Notes: generated by a model not told the origin, from the letters alone. Positions 17,074 to 26,340 are shown, counted from the first letter of the stretch. The stretch: 64,000 bases of DNA from Kitasatospora cheerisanensis KCTC 2395 (GCF_000696185.1 NZ_KK853997.1:1352756-1416755), one strand, 5' to 3'. Numbers and translations are program-made.

Positions 17074-18014
17074 GCCGCCACCTGCACCGGGGCGGCGAGC
17101 TCCAGGACGTCGCCCGGGCTGCGCACGGCGAGGGTGCGGGCGTCCGGGTCGGTGCGCTGGAGCAGGCGGGTGAGCGGGCCGGCCGGGGCCAGTTCGAGGT
17201 GCAGCGCGCCCGGGGCGAGGCGGGCGATCGCCGCCGCGCACAGGTCCCAGCGGACCGGGGCGATGATCTGGGTGATCAACCGGCTGCGCAGCTCGTCGGG
17301 GCCGGTGACGGGCGCGCCGTCGGCGTTGCCGAGCAGCGTCGCGGCGGACGGGACGAACCGGGCCTGCCGGGCGGCGCGGGCGAACGCGTCCACGGCGGGC
17401 GCCATCGCCGAGGTGTGGAACGCGCCGGCCACGGCCAGCGGCGAGACCCGGGTGCCGGGCGCGGGGACGGCGGCCAGCGCCTCGACCCGCTCCAGCGGCC
17501 CGGCGGCCACGAACTGGTGGCTGCCGTTCCAGTTGGCCACGGTGAGGCCGGCGGCGGTGATCGCGGCCGCGATCTCGGCGTCGGTCGCGCCCGCCCGCCT
17601 GGTCGGCATCACGGCCGCCATGCCGGTCGGCGCGGTGGCGCACGCCGCGGACATCGCCGCGCCGCGGACCCGGGCCAGCCGGACCGCCTCCCCGGGGCTG
17701 AGGTACCCGGCGGCGGACGCGGCGGCCAGCTCGCCCACCGAGTGCCCGGCGAACAGCACCTCGCCGGCCGCCATCGGGAGCCGCTCGCGCAGCAGCCGGT
17801 ACGACAGCAGGGAGGTGGCGACGATCAGCGGCTGCGCGTAGGCCGTGTCGGCCAGCAGTTCGGCGTCCCGGCCGGCCTCGGCCAGGTCGAAGCCGGCCGC
17901 CCGCGACCAGTCGGCGACCAGGGCGTGCGCCCCGGGGACGCCGTCCAGCCAGGGGTCGAGCATCCCGGGGTGTTGCACTCCCTGTCCGGGAGCGGTCACC
18001 ACGTAGCGGTACAC
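17070..18014 (-). CDS. Malonyl-CoA:ACP acyltransferase (FabD-like)
   Basis: The GTG at 18014 is preceded by AAGGAGAACC. The catalytic serine lies in FAGHSVGELAAASAAGYLSP (GHSxG), the acyl-binding Gln in VVTAPGQGVQHPGM, and the catalytic His in PLAVAGAFHTSAMAPAVDAF. Length is 314 residues, as for FabD. It would load extender units onto the operon's ACP. Highly reducing type II polyketide systems often carry their own acyltransferase, and its location between dehydratase and carboxylase genes supports this. Confidence 0.9.
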   Translation of the reverse strand: MYRYVVTAPGQGVQHPGMLDPWLDGVPGAHALVADWSRAAGFDLAEAGRDAELLADTAYAQPLIVATSLLSYRLLRERLPMAAGEVLFAGHSVGELAAASAAGYLSPGEAVRLARVRGAAMSAACATAPTGMAAVMPTRRAGATDAEIAAAITAAGLTVANWNGSHQFVAAGPLERVEALAAVPAPGTRVSPLAVAGAFHTSAMAPAVDAFARAARQARFVPSAATLLGNADGAPVTGPDELRSRLITQIIAPVRWDLCAAAIARLAPGALHLELAPAGPLTRLLQRTDPDARTLAVRSPGDVLELAAPVQVAA

Positions 18015-18126
18015 GATCGGTTCTCCTTCACGAGCGGACGGACGGGCGGGTGGTGCGGGTCGAACGGGCTTGCGGGGAAGGGCGGGTGGGGCCCCGGGCC
18101 GGACGGACGGCCGTCGGGCCCGGGGC

Positions 18127-18591
18127 TCAGGCGGCGCCGGCGTCCAGCGAGCCGGCCGGGCGGATCAGGGTGATGGCGCGGTCGACCTCCAGGACGACCC
18201 GGCCGTCGCCCGCCGCCCGGGAGCGGCCGGTGAAGGTGGCGGTCTCCTCGTCGCGGTCGACGAGTTCGACGTTGTGCACCAGCAGTTCGCCGGCGCCGAC
18301 CGCGCCGAGCACCCGCACGCCGCGGGCGGAGCCGAAGATCAGCAGCTGGCCGCCGGCGTCCTCGGACTCCTGGAGGACCAGCAGCCCGCAGGCCTGGAGG
18401 AAGGACTCCAGGGCCAGCGTGGCGGGGAACCGGCCGGGCCGGGCGCTGCCCAGGTGGCTGTCCAGCTCGTGGTAGGTCACGGCCTTCACGGCCTCCAGCG
18501 CGCCGGGCGTGTGCCGGACGATCCGGTCGACGTGCAGGGCCGGGTAGCCGTAGGGCAGCAGGTCGCCCGGGTCGGGGTGGTGCTGCGTCAT
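18127..18591 (-). CDS. Hotdog-fold dehydratase-like protein (FabZ-like, second copy)
   Basis: The ATG at 18591 overlaps the stop of the first dehydratase gene (ATGA). LLPYGYPALHVDRIVRHTPG and KAVTYHELDSHLGSARPGRF mirror the FabZ start (PHRYPFLLVDRV...). The usual GHFPGxPxxPG block is altered here to SHLGSARPGRFPATLALE. A His and the later Glu of ALESFLQACGLL remain, but the active-site context is degraded. Length is 154 residues. In two-dehydratase reducing type II PKS systems, two hotdog proteins usually act as a heterodimer with one catalytic member; this would be the divergent one. Confidence 0.8.
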   Translation of the reverse strand: MTQHHPDPGDLLPYGYPALHVDRIVRHTPGALEAVKAVTYHELDSHLGSARPGRFPATLALESFLQACGLLVLQESEDAGGQLLIFGSARGVRVLGAVGAGELLVHNVELVDRDEETATFTGRSRAAGDGRVVLEVDRAITLIRPAGSLDAGAA

Positions 18592-18989
18592 GTCCGGTGC
18601 CTCCACGTCGCGTTGATGCGGGCGCAGCGCCGGCCGCCGGTGCTGCAGTCCGCGCGGGTGGTCAGGTGGGTGCCGTCGTCGGTGAGCGTGACGTCGAACC
18701 GGACGTCGTCGCCGGCCAGGGCGGGGCTGCTGAACCTGGCGGAGTCGATCCGGACCAGTTCGACGCCGCCGAGGGCGCCGTCGAGGTGCAGTTCGAGCAT
18801 CTGCTGCAGGCTCTCGATCAGGAACACGCCGGGGTAGACGGTCAGCGAGGGGAAGTGCCCGGCGAGGTACGGGTCGTCGGCGGTGACCCGCTTGCGGCCG
18901 GTGAAGCCGCCCTCGACGGCCTCGATGTGGTCCACGGCGACCAGCGGCAGCCGGCGGGAGTCGCGGCGGATCGGGAACGCGGTGGCCAC
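18588..18989 (-). CDS. 3-hydroxyacyl-ACP dehydratase (FabA/FabZ-like, first copy)
   Basis: GTG 18989 starts VATAFPIRRDSRRLPLVAVD. The catalytic block DDPYLAGHFPSLTVYPGVF, then LIESLQQMLELHLDG, keeps the FabZ signature GHFPxxxxxPG with His and the downstream Glu. Length is 133 residues. It would dehydrate 3-hydroxyacyl-ACP after ketoreduction. With a second hotdog protein immediately downstream and no enoyl reductase in the operon, the product chain is expected to keep double bonds. The stop overlaps the start of the second copy. Confidence 0.85.
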   Translation of the reverse strand: MATAFPIRRDSRRLPLVAVDHIEAVEGGFTGRKRVTADDPYLAGHFPSLTVYPGVFLIESLQQMLELHLDGALGGVELVRIDSARFSSPALAGDDVRFDVTLTDDGTHLTTRADCSTGGRRCARINATWRHRT

Positions 18990-18993
18990 GGCG

Positions 18994-19707
18994 TCACACG
19001 CCCATGCCGACGCCGCCGCCGATCGGGATCGACGAGCCGGTGATGAACCCGGCGTCCTCGGAGACCAGGTAGGCGACCAGGGCGGCCACCTCCTCGGGCC
19101 GGCCGGTCCGACGCAGCGGCGTCTGGGAGATGATCTCCTTGCGCCGGGCCTCGGAGAGGTCGGCGATCATGTCGGTCTCGACCAGGCCGGGCAGCACCAC
19201 GTTGGAGGTGATGCCGGCGCGGCCGAGCTCCCAGGCCAGCGAGCGGGCGAGGCCGATCAGGCCGCTCTTGGAGGCCGCGTAGTTGACCTGCCCGGGCGAG
19301 CCCCACAGCGCGACGATCGAGGACACGAAGACCAGCCGGCCCCACTTGTTGCCCATCATGTCGGGCACGGTCTCGCGGGCGACGTTGATGGAGCCGGTGA
19401 GGTTGGTGTCCAGGACGTCCTGGACGGCCTCGTGGGTCTGGGTGAGCAGCAGGCCGTCGTTCATGATGCCGGCGCAGTTGACGACGATGTCGATCTCGCC
19501 GAGGATCTCGCGGGCCTGGGCGGCGGCGGTGGCCACCGACTGCGCGTCGCGGACGTCGCAGTGGACGAAGGAGACGCCTTCCACGTCGGGCGTGGTGGTG
19601 GTGCGGGATGTGCCGACCACGCGGTAGCCGCGCTTGTTCAGGTCGGCGGCGATCGCGGCGCCGATGCCTCGGCTGGCACCGGTGACGAACACTCCTCGGC
19701 TGGTCAT
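18994..19707 (-). CDS. 3-oxoacyl-ACP reductase (FabG-like ketoreductase)
   Basis: The ATG at 19707 overlaps the stop of the HAD gene (ATGA). It is a short-chain dehydrogenase: NADP-binding TGASRGIGAAIAADLNKRGY, DVRDAQS for the adenine-binding Asp, NCAGIMNDGLLLTQT, catalytic Ser in LVFVSSIVALWG, and the YxxxK pair in GQVNYAASKSGLIGLARSLA. Length is 237 residues. It reduces the beta-keto group of the growing chain. Its place between the AfsA/HAD pair and the dehydratases means it might also reduce a butenolide intermediate; chain ketoreduction is the simpler reading. Confidence 0.9.
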   Translation of the reverse strand: MTSRGVFVTGASRGIGAAIAADLNKRGYRVVGTSRTTTTPDVEGVSFVHCDVRDAQSVATAAAQAREILGEIDIVVNCAGIMNDGLLLTQTHEAVQDVLDTNLTGSINVARETVPDMMGNKWGRLVFVSSIVALWGSPGQVNYAASKSGLIGLARSLAWELGRAGITSNVVLPGLVETDMIADLSEARRKEIISQTPLRRTGRPEEVAALVAYLVSEDAGFITGSSIPIGGGVGMGV

Positions 19708-20399
19708 CGTGCTGCTCCCTGGTAGTGGTGGGTGTCGGTTGCGGCGGAAACGGTGGCGGGGGTGCGCAGCAGGGCGTCGATCCGGGCGACGGCGGCGGGA
19801 GTGGAGGACCCGCCGCCGGGGATCGCGGTCCAGCCGGCGCGGCGGGCGCCGGCCAGGTTGTCGTCCAGGTCGTCGACCAGGACGTTGGCCTGCGGCGGGA
19901 GGCCGGAGCGGCGCTCGGCGAGGCGGAACATCCGCGGGTCGGGCTTGCGGGCGGCGACGTCGCAGGAGAGCAGCACCTCGTCGAACATCTGCTCCCAGGG
20001 GCCGAAGCCGGCGAAGTGCTCCTTCCAGTCGGCGGGGAGGTTGGAGATCATCCCGACGAAGACGCCCGCCGAGCGCCAGCGCAGCAGGGCGCCGATCCAC
20101 TCGGTGTCGACCCGGCGGTCGCTCCACCACTCGGCGCCGAGGCCGGACAGGTCGGCGTCGATGCCGTACCGGGCGGACAGCTCCTCGGCGATCCGGCGGG
20201 TCCACTGCCGCTCGTCGAGGATCCCGGAGTCCAGCACCGCCATGCCGTCCGGGCAGCCGTGGGCGTCGGCGAGCGCCCGCAGGCACGGGCCGAGCTGTTC
20301 GGGCGTGAACGGCTTGCCCTCGCAGTAGCGGCGCAGGCCCTCCCGCAGCGGCGGGGTGAGGACGCCGCGGAAGTCGGTCCAGATCGCGTGGCCGGTCAC
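19704..20399 (-). CDS. HAD-superfamily phosphatase
   Basis: GTG 20399 overlaps the stop of the AfsA-like gene and gives VTGHAIWTDFRGVLTPPLRE. Motif I is WTDFRGVLT, a DxxGV variant in which the usual second Asp is replaced; this may alter activity. VFVGMISNLPADWKEHF holds motif II (SN), CDVAARKPDPRMFRLAERRS motif III (K-PDP), and VLVDDLDDNLAGARRAGW motif IV. Length is 231 residues. AfsA-family enzymes make phosphorylated butenolides that need dephosphorylation, and an HAD phosphatase accompanies the AfsA homologue in the methylenomycin furan genes (mmfL/mmfP). The same pairing is seen here, translationally coupled. Confidence 0.8.
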   Translation of the reverse strand: MTGHAIWTDFRGVLTPPLREGLRRYCEGKPFTPEQLGPCLRALADAHGCPDGMAVLDSGILDERQWTRRIAEELSARYGIDADLSGLGAEWWSDRRVDTEWIGALLRWRSAGVFVGMISNLPADWKEHFAGFGPWEQMFDEVLLSCDVAARKPDPRMFRLAERRSGLPPQANVLVDDLDDNLAGARRAGWTAIPGGGSSTPAAVARIDALLRTPATVSAATDTHHYQGAAR

Positions 20400-21364
20400 C
20401 GCGCCTCCCCCGCCGGGGCGACCCGGAACGACATGCGGGTGACGGGCAGCCCGTGCTGGAGGCACTCCACGTCCACCCACTGCTCCCGGCGCGCCGCCAC
20501 CACGCTGGTGGGGGCGTCGAGTTCGGCGAACTGCGGGAAGGTCGCGCGGACCGCGGTCACCACGTGGGCGGTGGGGTCGCCGGTGGCGTGCAGGGCGAGC
20601 TGGCGGCCGGCCTCGATCAGGACCATCGCCGGGAAGTGGTCGTAGTCGTGGTCGAACAGGCTGGCGTTGGCCAGGTCGGGGGCCAGGGTGGCCTCGACGG
20701 TGTCCGCGCCGGTGCGGAGGTCGGCGAGGACGACGTTGGCGGCCAGCGTCCGGGCCACACTGCCCGGGGCGGCCAGGGTGCCCGGCCGGGGCGCGGCGCC
20801 GCGCAGTTCGGCCGTGGTCGGCGGGGGCGAGCCCGCCCGCTGGTAGGCCCGCAGCTCCTGGTAGCGGTCCTTCGGGACGCCCTGGACGGCCATCGAGGCG
20901 CGGGCGGCCGGCTCCCCGCCGGGGGTGGTGCAGTGCTGGGTGTAGGCGATCTGCTTGGGCGAGCCGTCGGACCGCAGCCGCAGCGCCTCGAACCCGGTGG
21001 TGATCGCCAGTTCGCCGCCGGCGGCGGCCAGCGCGGCCGGGTCGGTGAGCTCCAGGTCGATCGAGTTGAAGAAGAACGCGATGCCGGTGGAGAGGCCCTC
21101 GTACTCGTGCGCGGCGCTGAGCGCGGCCTGCCGGCAGGCCTCGACCAGCAGCAGCGCGTCGAGCAGCGGCGGGCCGGGGTGGTCGCGGTAGTAGGGGCTG
21201 ACGGCGTCGGTGGCGGTGGTGCTGCGGTAGCCGCCGCCGGGCTCCCGCCGGGGCGGGGAGACCAGCACCTCCTGCTCGTTGGCGCGGTGCACCAGCTCCC
21301 GGCGCACCCGGGCGCCGGCCGGGGCCGGGGCCCCGGCCAGGACCGGGGCCGCGGCCGGGGTCAC
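20396..21364 (-). CDS. AfsA-family (A-factor biosynthesis hotdog) protein inside the PKS operon
   Basis: GTG 21364 overlaps the stop of the KS-beta gene. RRELVHRANEQEVLVSPPRR is the typical AfsA N-terminal signature. PLLDALLLVEACRQAALSAA closes the first hotdog repeat, and LFDHDYDHFPAMVLIEAGRQ marks the second. Length is 322 residues. AfsA-type enzymes transfer a beta-ketoacyl chain from ACP to dihydroxyacetone phosphate on the way to butenolides or gamma-butyrolactones. Embedding between KS-beta and an HAD phosphatase suggests it works on the chain made by this operon rather than on a stand-alone signal. It differs clearly from the second AfsA at 31625. Confidence 0.85.
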   Translation of the reverse strand: MTPAAAPVLAGAPAPAGARVRRELVHRANEQEVLVSPPRREPGGGYRSTTATDAVSPYYRDHPGPPLLDALLLVEACRQAALSAAHEYEGLSTGIAFFFNSIDLELTDPAALAAAGGELAITTGFEALRLRSDGSPKQIAYTQHCTTPGGEPAARASMAVQGVPKDRYQELRAYQRAGSPPPTTAELRGAAPRPGTLAAPGSVARTLAANVVLADLRTGADTVEATLAPDLANASLFDHDYDHFPAMVLIEAGRQLALHATGDPTAHVVTAVRATFPQFAELDAPTSVVAARREQWVDVECLQHGLPVTRMSFRVAPAGEAR

Positions 21365-22463
21365 GAGGCGGCCCCGAGGGTGAGGACCGCCGCGGCCACC
21401 GCGCCGGAGGCGTCGATGCCGGTGATCAGCACCCCGCTGCCGGGCTCGCCGAGGGCGAGCGCGGCGGCCAGCTGCATGGCGCCCAGCGCGCCGCCGCACT
21501 CGCCGACCGCGGTGCGGACGTCGACCCGTTCGACGCCGGCCAGGGCGTCGGCGCCGTCGAGGGCGGCCTGTTCGGCGGCGGCGAGGGCGGTGCCGACGTT
21601 GCCGGGCAGCACCAGGCGGATGTCGACGCCGGCGTCGGCCGCGGCGGCGGTGGCGCGGTCCACGGCGCGGCGCAGGGCGGTGGCGCGGCCCTCGGTGCCG
21701 CGTTCGGGTGTGAACAGCACCTCGCAGGCGGTGACGGTGGCCAGCGCGGGCGGGCCGTCGGCGCTGGCGGGCTCCAGGGCGAGCAGCGCCGCGCCCTCGC
21801 CGATCGCCACCGTCTCGTCGACCTCGCCCTTGAGGCGGGTGCCCCACGCGGTGTGCGGGGACAGTTCCTCGACGCCGCCGACCAGCATCCGGTGGGCGTG
21901 CCCGCAGCGGATCAGCCGGGAGGCGTAGCGCAGCGCGGACAGCGCGCTGACGGTGCCGTTGGCGACGGTGGCGTTGGGGCCGCGGAAGTGGTGCCAGATG
22001 GCGATCTGGCTGGCGCAGCAGTTCATCGTGGTGTTGGGGAAGACCGCGGGGTTGACCAGGTCGATGCCCTTGCCCTCGGATGACGTCGATGTCGAGCTGG
22101 ATGCTGCTGCGCAGGCTGCCGACGGTGGTGCCCATCGCGATGCCGGTGGTCTCCCAGGAGGCGTCGGTGGTGCCGGGCCTGGCGCCGAGTTCCTGCTTGA
22201 GCAGGGTGCTGGCGGCGAGGCCGAGGGCGGTGCTGCGGTCGAGGTTCTTGGTGCCCTTCCGCGGCACGTAGTCGGTGATCGCGAAGCCGGGACGGCGGCG
22301 ACGCGGCCCGGCAGTCCGGCGTACTGGTCGGCGTCGGCGGGGGCCGGGTCGGCGCCGAGCGGGGCGGCGGCGGCTCGCGCAGGCGCTCGCGGAGCGCGTC
22401 GAGGCCGACGCCGGCGGCGGAGAGCACCGCCGCGTGGGTGATGCCGAGTTCCTGGGTGGTCAT
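21361..22463 (-). CDS. KS-beta / chain-length-factor-like ketosynthase (three frameshifts)
   Basis: The ATG at 22463 overlaps the stop of KS-alpha. Three frames join: MTTQELGITHAAVLSAAGVG until about 22378; then PLGADPAPADADQYAGLPGR; from about 22290 ITDYVPRKGTKNLDRSTALG; and from about 22083 NPAVFPNTTMNCCASQIAIW onward. At the position of the nucleophilic Cys the sequence reads PNATVANGTVSALSALRYAS, with Thr instead of Cys, and no HGTGT block is evident. It is thus the non-catalytic partner of the preceding KS-alpha, as in type II KS/CLF heterodimers that set chain length. Joined length is about 366 residues. Confidence 0.75.
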
Positions 22464-23713
22464 CGTCCTTCCTCCTGCGCTCCGGCCGGCTCGCGGTCGG
22501 TGTAGGCGCCGAAAATGGTGATGGCGTTGTTGCCGCCGAACGCGAAGCCGTGGTTCTGGGCGATCCGGACGTCGGCGGTCCGGGCGCCGTCGCCGACGAA
22601 GTCGATGCCCTCGCCGAAGGCCGGGTCCGCGGTGCGGAGGTTGATGGTGGGCGGCAGGAACGATTCCTCGATGGCCTTGCAGCAGGCGATCGCGCCGAAG
22701 CCGCTGGCCGCGCCCATGGTGTGGCCGAGCATCGACTTCAGGGAGCTCATCGGGGGGTGCCGGTCGCCGAACACCAGCCGGGTGGCGGTGACTTCGGTGA
22801 TGTCGTTGGTGGGGGTGCCGGTGCCGTGGGCGCCTGATCCAGTCCACGTCCTCCGCGGCGATGCCGGCGTTGGCGTGCGCCCGGCGGATGCAGTCGGCGA
22901 TGCTCTCCGCGTCCGGGTGGACGATGTGGTGGGCGTCGCAGCTGAGTCCGTAGCCGAGCAGTTCGGCGTAGATGTGGGCGCCGCGGGCCTTGGCGTGCTC
23001 CAGCTCCTCCAGCACCAGGACGGCGCCGCCCTCGGCGGTGACGATGCCGGTGCGGTCCCGGTCGAACGGCTGCGGGACCTCGTCGGCGACCGCGCCCAGG
23101 CTGTGGAAGCCGGCGTGGGTGAAGCGGTTGACGCTGTCCGCGCCGCCGGCCACCATCACCTCGGACTCGCCGGCGATGATCTTGTCGGCGGCGCTGCCGA
23201 TCGCGTAGTTGGCCGCGGAGCAGGCGGTCGGGATGACCACCGTCTCGCCGTACAGTCCGAGTTCGACCGAGACCGCCGCCGCGATGTTCCCGGCGGGGAT
23301 CTTGGCCACCAGGTCGGCGGAGATGCTCGCCGGGCCGCCCTCCAGCCACTGCCGGGTGAGGGTGTCCACGGAGGGCGCCTCGCCGTTGGTGGTGCCGATG
23401 ATCGCGCCGGTGGTGGCGCGGGTGTCCTCGTCGAACTCGATCCCGGCGTCCTCGACGGCCAGCCGGGCGGCGGCGGCCGCGAAGTGCGCGGTGCGGCCCA
23501 CTCCGCCAGATCGATGCGGCGGACGATCCCGGCGGGGTCGAACCCCTGGACCTCGCCGGCCAGGTGCGACGGGAGCTCGCTGCTGTCGAAGGAGGTGATC
23601 GGGCCGATCCCGCTGCGGCCGGCCCGGATGCCCTCGGTGAATTCCTTCGCCCCGGTCCCGATGCTGCTCACGCAGCCCAGGCCGGTGACCACGACCCGGC
23701 GCGCCCGGCTCAC
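22460..23713 (-). CDS. Ketosynthase alpha (FabF-like, type II PKS; two frameshifts)
   Basis: The ATG at 23713 overlaps the ACP stop. It starts MSRARRVVVTGLGCVSSIGT. The nucleophile is in GETVVIPTACSAANYAIGSA. GTGTPTND follows after an apparent indel near 22838. The second His is in SMLGHTMGAASGFGAIACCK, and NHGFAFGGNNAITIFGAY is the C-terminal signature. Another indel lies near 23505. All catalytic residues (Cys, His, His) are present, so this is the condensing subunit. Length of about 417 residues is normal. The order ACP - KS-alpha - KS-beta, with each pair overlapping by four bases, implies coupled expression of a minimal PKS. Confidence 0.85.
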
Positions 23714-24000
23714 TGGTCGGCGCCCTTGCCGTCACGGATCTCGATGATCCGCTGCACCAGCAGGGTCACCGTGCGCAGGTCGACGACCTGCTCGCGCGGC
23801 ACCCGGATCGACAGCTGCTTGTTCACCCGGGCCAGCACCTGGATCAGGCCGAGCGAGTCGGCGCCGTAGACGTCGATCAGGTCGGCGTCCACGTCGACGT
23901 CGGCGGGCTCGATGTCGAGCTCCAGCTCGTCCACGATGATGTCGAGGGTGGTGGTGCGGACGACCTCGTCGGAAACGACAGTGATCACTTTTTCATCCAT
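23710..24000 (-). CDS. Acyl carrier protein
   Basis: ATG 24000 gives a 96-residue protein. VDADLIDVYGADSLGLIQVL contains the phosphopantetheine attachment serine (GADSLG), in the usual place between helices. It is acidic except for the third helix (NKQLSIRVPREQVVDLRTVT). It is the first gene of the core PKS block and is preceded by a 130-base gap, so it may have its own promoter. The PPTase gene at the operon end would activate it. Confidence 0.9.
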   Translation of the reverse strand: MDEKVITVVSDEVVRTTTLDIIVDELELDIEPADVDVDADLIDVYGADSLGLIQVLARVNKQLSIRVPREQVVDLRTVTLLVQRIIEIRDGKGADQ

Positions 24001-24130
24001 TTCTTCGGGAATTCCTGGAATTCATGCGATGACGTGCGGCGGGGATTTCTCCCCGCATTTCGGGGGCCGCCCCGGGATTCTCTGCGGAATACTCCGGAGG
24101 TTCCTCCCGGGCGGGGCCCGGAGGCGGGGG

Positions 24131-25309
24131 TCAGACCCGGGCCGGCCGGTGGCCGGGGACGTGCAGCTGGCACATCCGGGCGACCCGCTCCAGGTGGGCC
24201 TGCGGGTCGGAGCCGATCGCCGCGTAGCGGCGGTCACGGTCGGCGATGTCGGCCTCGGCGCCGAGCCCGCCGTCCTTCGCGTGCTCGACGGCGGTCGCCA
24301 TGATCAGGCGGATCGCATTCTGCCGTTCCGTGTCGTAGTCCGGCAGGAAATCTTCTTCCGTGCCGTTCTTCCGTGCCTCGACAATACGCCGGGAAAGGGC
24401 TGCCGCGTCAAGCATTCCGGCATTCATTCCCTGACCGCCGGCCGGTGCCATCAGGTGGGCGGAATCGCCCGCGAGGAAGCACCGCCCGGCGCCGAAGCGG
24501 TCCGCGACGGCGAAGCGGGTGTCGAAGTCGGCGGTGGCGAGGATCTCCCGGACGACGGGGCGCGCGTGGCGCGGGCCGCGTTCGTCGAGGATGCGCTGGA
24601 AGGCCGCCGGGTCGGCGGGTGCGGCGGCGTCCGGCGAGCCGGGCGCCAGCCGGTGGGCGAGCCGGAAGGCGTGGCGGTCGTGCGGGCCGATGGCCAGCCC
24701 TCCGCCGGGTGTCCAGCAGTAGCCGGCCTCGTCGCCGGGCAGGCCGTCGACCAGGGCGTCGGCGATCCGGAACCGGACCCTGGGCCCGACGTCCGCCATC
24801 GTGATGCCGAGCAGGTCCCGCACGGTACTTGACGCGCCGTCGGCGCCGATCAGGTAGCGGGCGCTGTGCTGGAGGTCGCGGCCGTCGGCGCGGACCCGGA
24901 CCCGGACCTGGCCGTCGTCCTGTTCGAGGTCGACGACTTCGCCGTCCTCCAGTTCGCCGCCGGCCGCCCGGAACGCCGCCTCCAGGGCGGCCTCGGTGTC
25001 GTGCTGGGAGGCTCCGAGGGCGTAGCCGAAGCGGGTGTCGGTCAGCCGGTCGAGCTCGAACCGGGCGATGGGTGTGCCGGAGGAGTAGTAGCCGAGGGCG
25101 GTGACCCGTCCGCCGGTGGCGGCGACGGCGTCCAGGGCGCCGGTGTCCGCCAGGATCTCCAGGGCGTGCGGCCAGATCACCGAGGCCCGGGAGTGGCCGC
25201 TGAACGGCCGGTGCTTGCGGACGGCGCGCACCCGCAGCCCGGCCCGGGCCAGCAGGCAGCCGGCGGTCAGGCCGGTGGGGCCGGCGCCGACGATCAGGAC
25301 GTCGATCAC
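24131..25309 (-). CDS. FAD-dependent aromatic-hydroxylase-type monooxygenase
   Basis: GTG 25309 overlaps the KASIII-like stop (GTGA). VLIVGAGPTGLTAGCLLARA is the N-terminal FAD Rossmann motif, RYLIGADGASSTVRDLLGIT the DG motif, and GRCFLAGDSAHLMAPAGGQG the GD motif. A long helical C-terminus ends CQLHVPGHRPARV. Length is 392 residues, within the class A flavoprotein (PHBH-like) range without an extra thioredoxin-like domain. It is expected to hydroxylate or epoxidise an intermediate or the finished product using NAD(P)H and oxygen. The substrate cannot be read. Confidence 0.85.
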   Translation of the reverse strand: MIDVLIVGAGPTGLTAGCLLARAGLRVRAVRKHRPFSGHSRASVIWPHALEILADTGALDAVAATGGRVTALGYYSSGTPIARFELDRLTDTRFGYALGASQHDTEAALEAAFRAAGGELEDGEVVDLEQDDGQVRVRVRADGRDLQHSARYLIGADGASSTVRDLLGITMADVGPRVRFRIADALVDGLPGDEAGYCWTPGGGLAIGPHDRHAFRLAHRLAPGSPDAAAPADPAAFQRILDERGPRHARPVVREILATADFDTRFAVADRFGAGRCFLAGDSAHLMAPAGGQGMNAGMLDAAALSRRIVEARKNGTEEDFLPDYDTERQNAIRLIMATAVEHAKDGGLGAEADIADRDRRYAAIGSDPQAHLERVARMCQLHVPGHRPARV

Positions 25310-26340
25310 GCCGCCTCCAGGACCAGGCAGGACCAGGTGTAGCCGCCGCCGGCGTTGACGACCACGGTCACCTCGCCGGGGTTCAGCTCGCCGCGGGCGT
25401 GCGTGTCGGCGATGTTCGCGCCGACGTCGGCGACGCCCAGGTGGGCGCTCTCGCCGCCCTGCCAGCGGAGCTTGTGCTCGCCGAAGAACGGGCCGAGCAG
25501 CGGCCGGTAGACCTGGTCGAAGATCTTCCGGCTCAGCCGGGGGACGGTGACGGTGCGGATCCGCTCCTCCGCGCCGGTGAGTCCGGCGTCCTCCAGCGCC
25601 CGGCCGACGCACGCCGTGAGCGAGGCGCCGGAGCGGCTGGTGAAGCCCTGGATGCCGTACTGCGTCAGGTAGGCCTTCTTGGCGGCCTTGAGGTCCACGG
25701 TGCCGTCGCCGCGCAGGGCGGGGCCGCTGGTGGGGGGAAGGCCGGAGCGGTTCATCTCCTCCAGTTCGGGGGCGGCGGTGGAGGCCACCGAGAGGATCCG
25801 GAAGGAGTTGCCGGCGGCGGGCCCGCGCTGCACCAGCAGCGCGGTGCCGGCGTCGCCGTGCACGCAGCCGTAGTTGAGGTTCCACCGGTCGACGCGGGGC
25901 GCGAGCATCGCGTCGGAGGCGGTGACGGCGGCGGTCCGGACGCCGGGGTCGGCGAGCATCGAGCGGGTGGCGAGTTCCAGCGCCGCCATCGGGGCGTTGC
26001 AGCCCTGCGACAGGTTGACCGGCAGCGCGCCGAGCGCGTCGGTGCGGTGCGCCACGTAGTGCGCGGCGCTCCAGATGTCCCAGCCCTGGTGCCACCAGCC
26101 GCAGTGCAGCAGCAGGTCGATCTCCCGGGGGTCGGCGCCGGTCTCCTTGAGGGTCTGCTCCAGCGCGTCGACGGCGAGGTCGGCGGCCGGGCGGTCCTCG
26201 TCGTGGACCGGGACCTGCGGGTCGCCCAGCGACTCGTCGGCGTCGTGGAGCAGCCCCTGCTCGACGGCGAGGGACAGCGGGACGCGGGTGGCGGGGTAGG
26301 CGGTGGCGCAGCCGTTGAGGTAGAGGCCGTCGATGCGCAT
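25306..26340 (-). CDS. KASIII-like (FabH-family) acyltransferase/ketosynthase
   Basis: ATG 26340 overlaps the stop of the MFS gene (ATGA). The nucleophilic Cys is in ALPVNLSQGCNAPMAALELA. GVADVGANIADTHARGELNP holds the Asn region, and VVVNAGGGYTWSCLVLEAA is the C-terminal glycine motif. Length is 344 residues, slightly longer than FabH. The SQGCN context differs from classical FabH (CxGF). It may prime the chain with a special starter or transfer an acyl group onto a product hydroxyl or amine, as some KASIII-like enzymes do. Both are consistent with its place between pump and oxygenase. Confidence 0.8.
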   Translation of the reverse strand: MRIDGLYLNGCATAYPATRVPLSLAVEQGLLHDADESLGDPQVPVHDEDRPAADLAVDALEQTLKETGADPREIDLLLHCGWWHQGWDIWSAAHYVAHRTDALGALPVNLSQGCNAPMAALELATRSMLADPGVRTAAVTASDAMLAPRVDRWNLNYGCVHGDAGTALLVQRGPAAGNSFRILSVASTAAPELEEMNRSGLPPTSGPALRGDGTVDLKAAKKAYLTQYGIQGFTSRSGASLTACVGRALEDAGLTGAEERIRTVTVPRLSRKIFDQVYRPLLGPFFGEHKLRWQGGESAHLGVADVGANIADTHARGELNPGEVTVVVNAGGGYTWSCLVLEAA

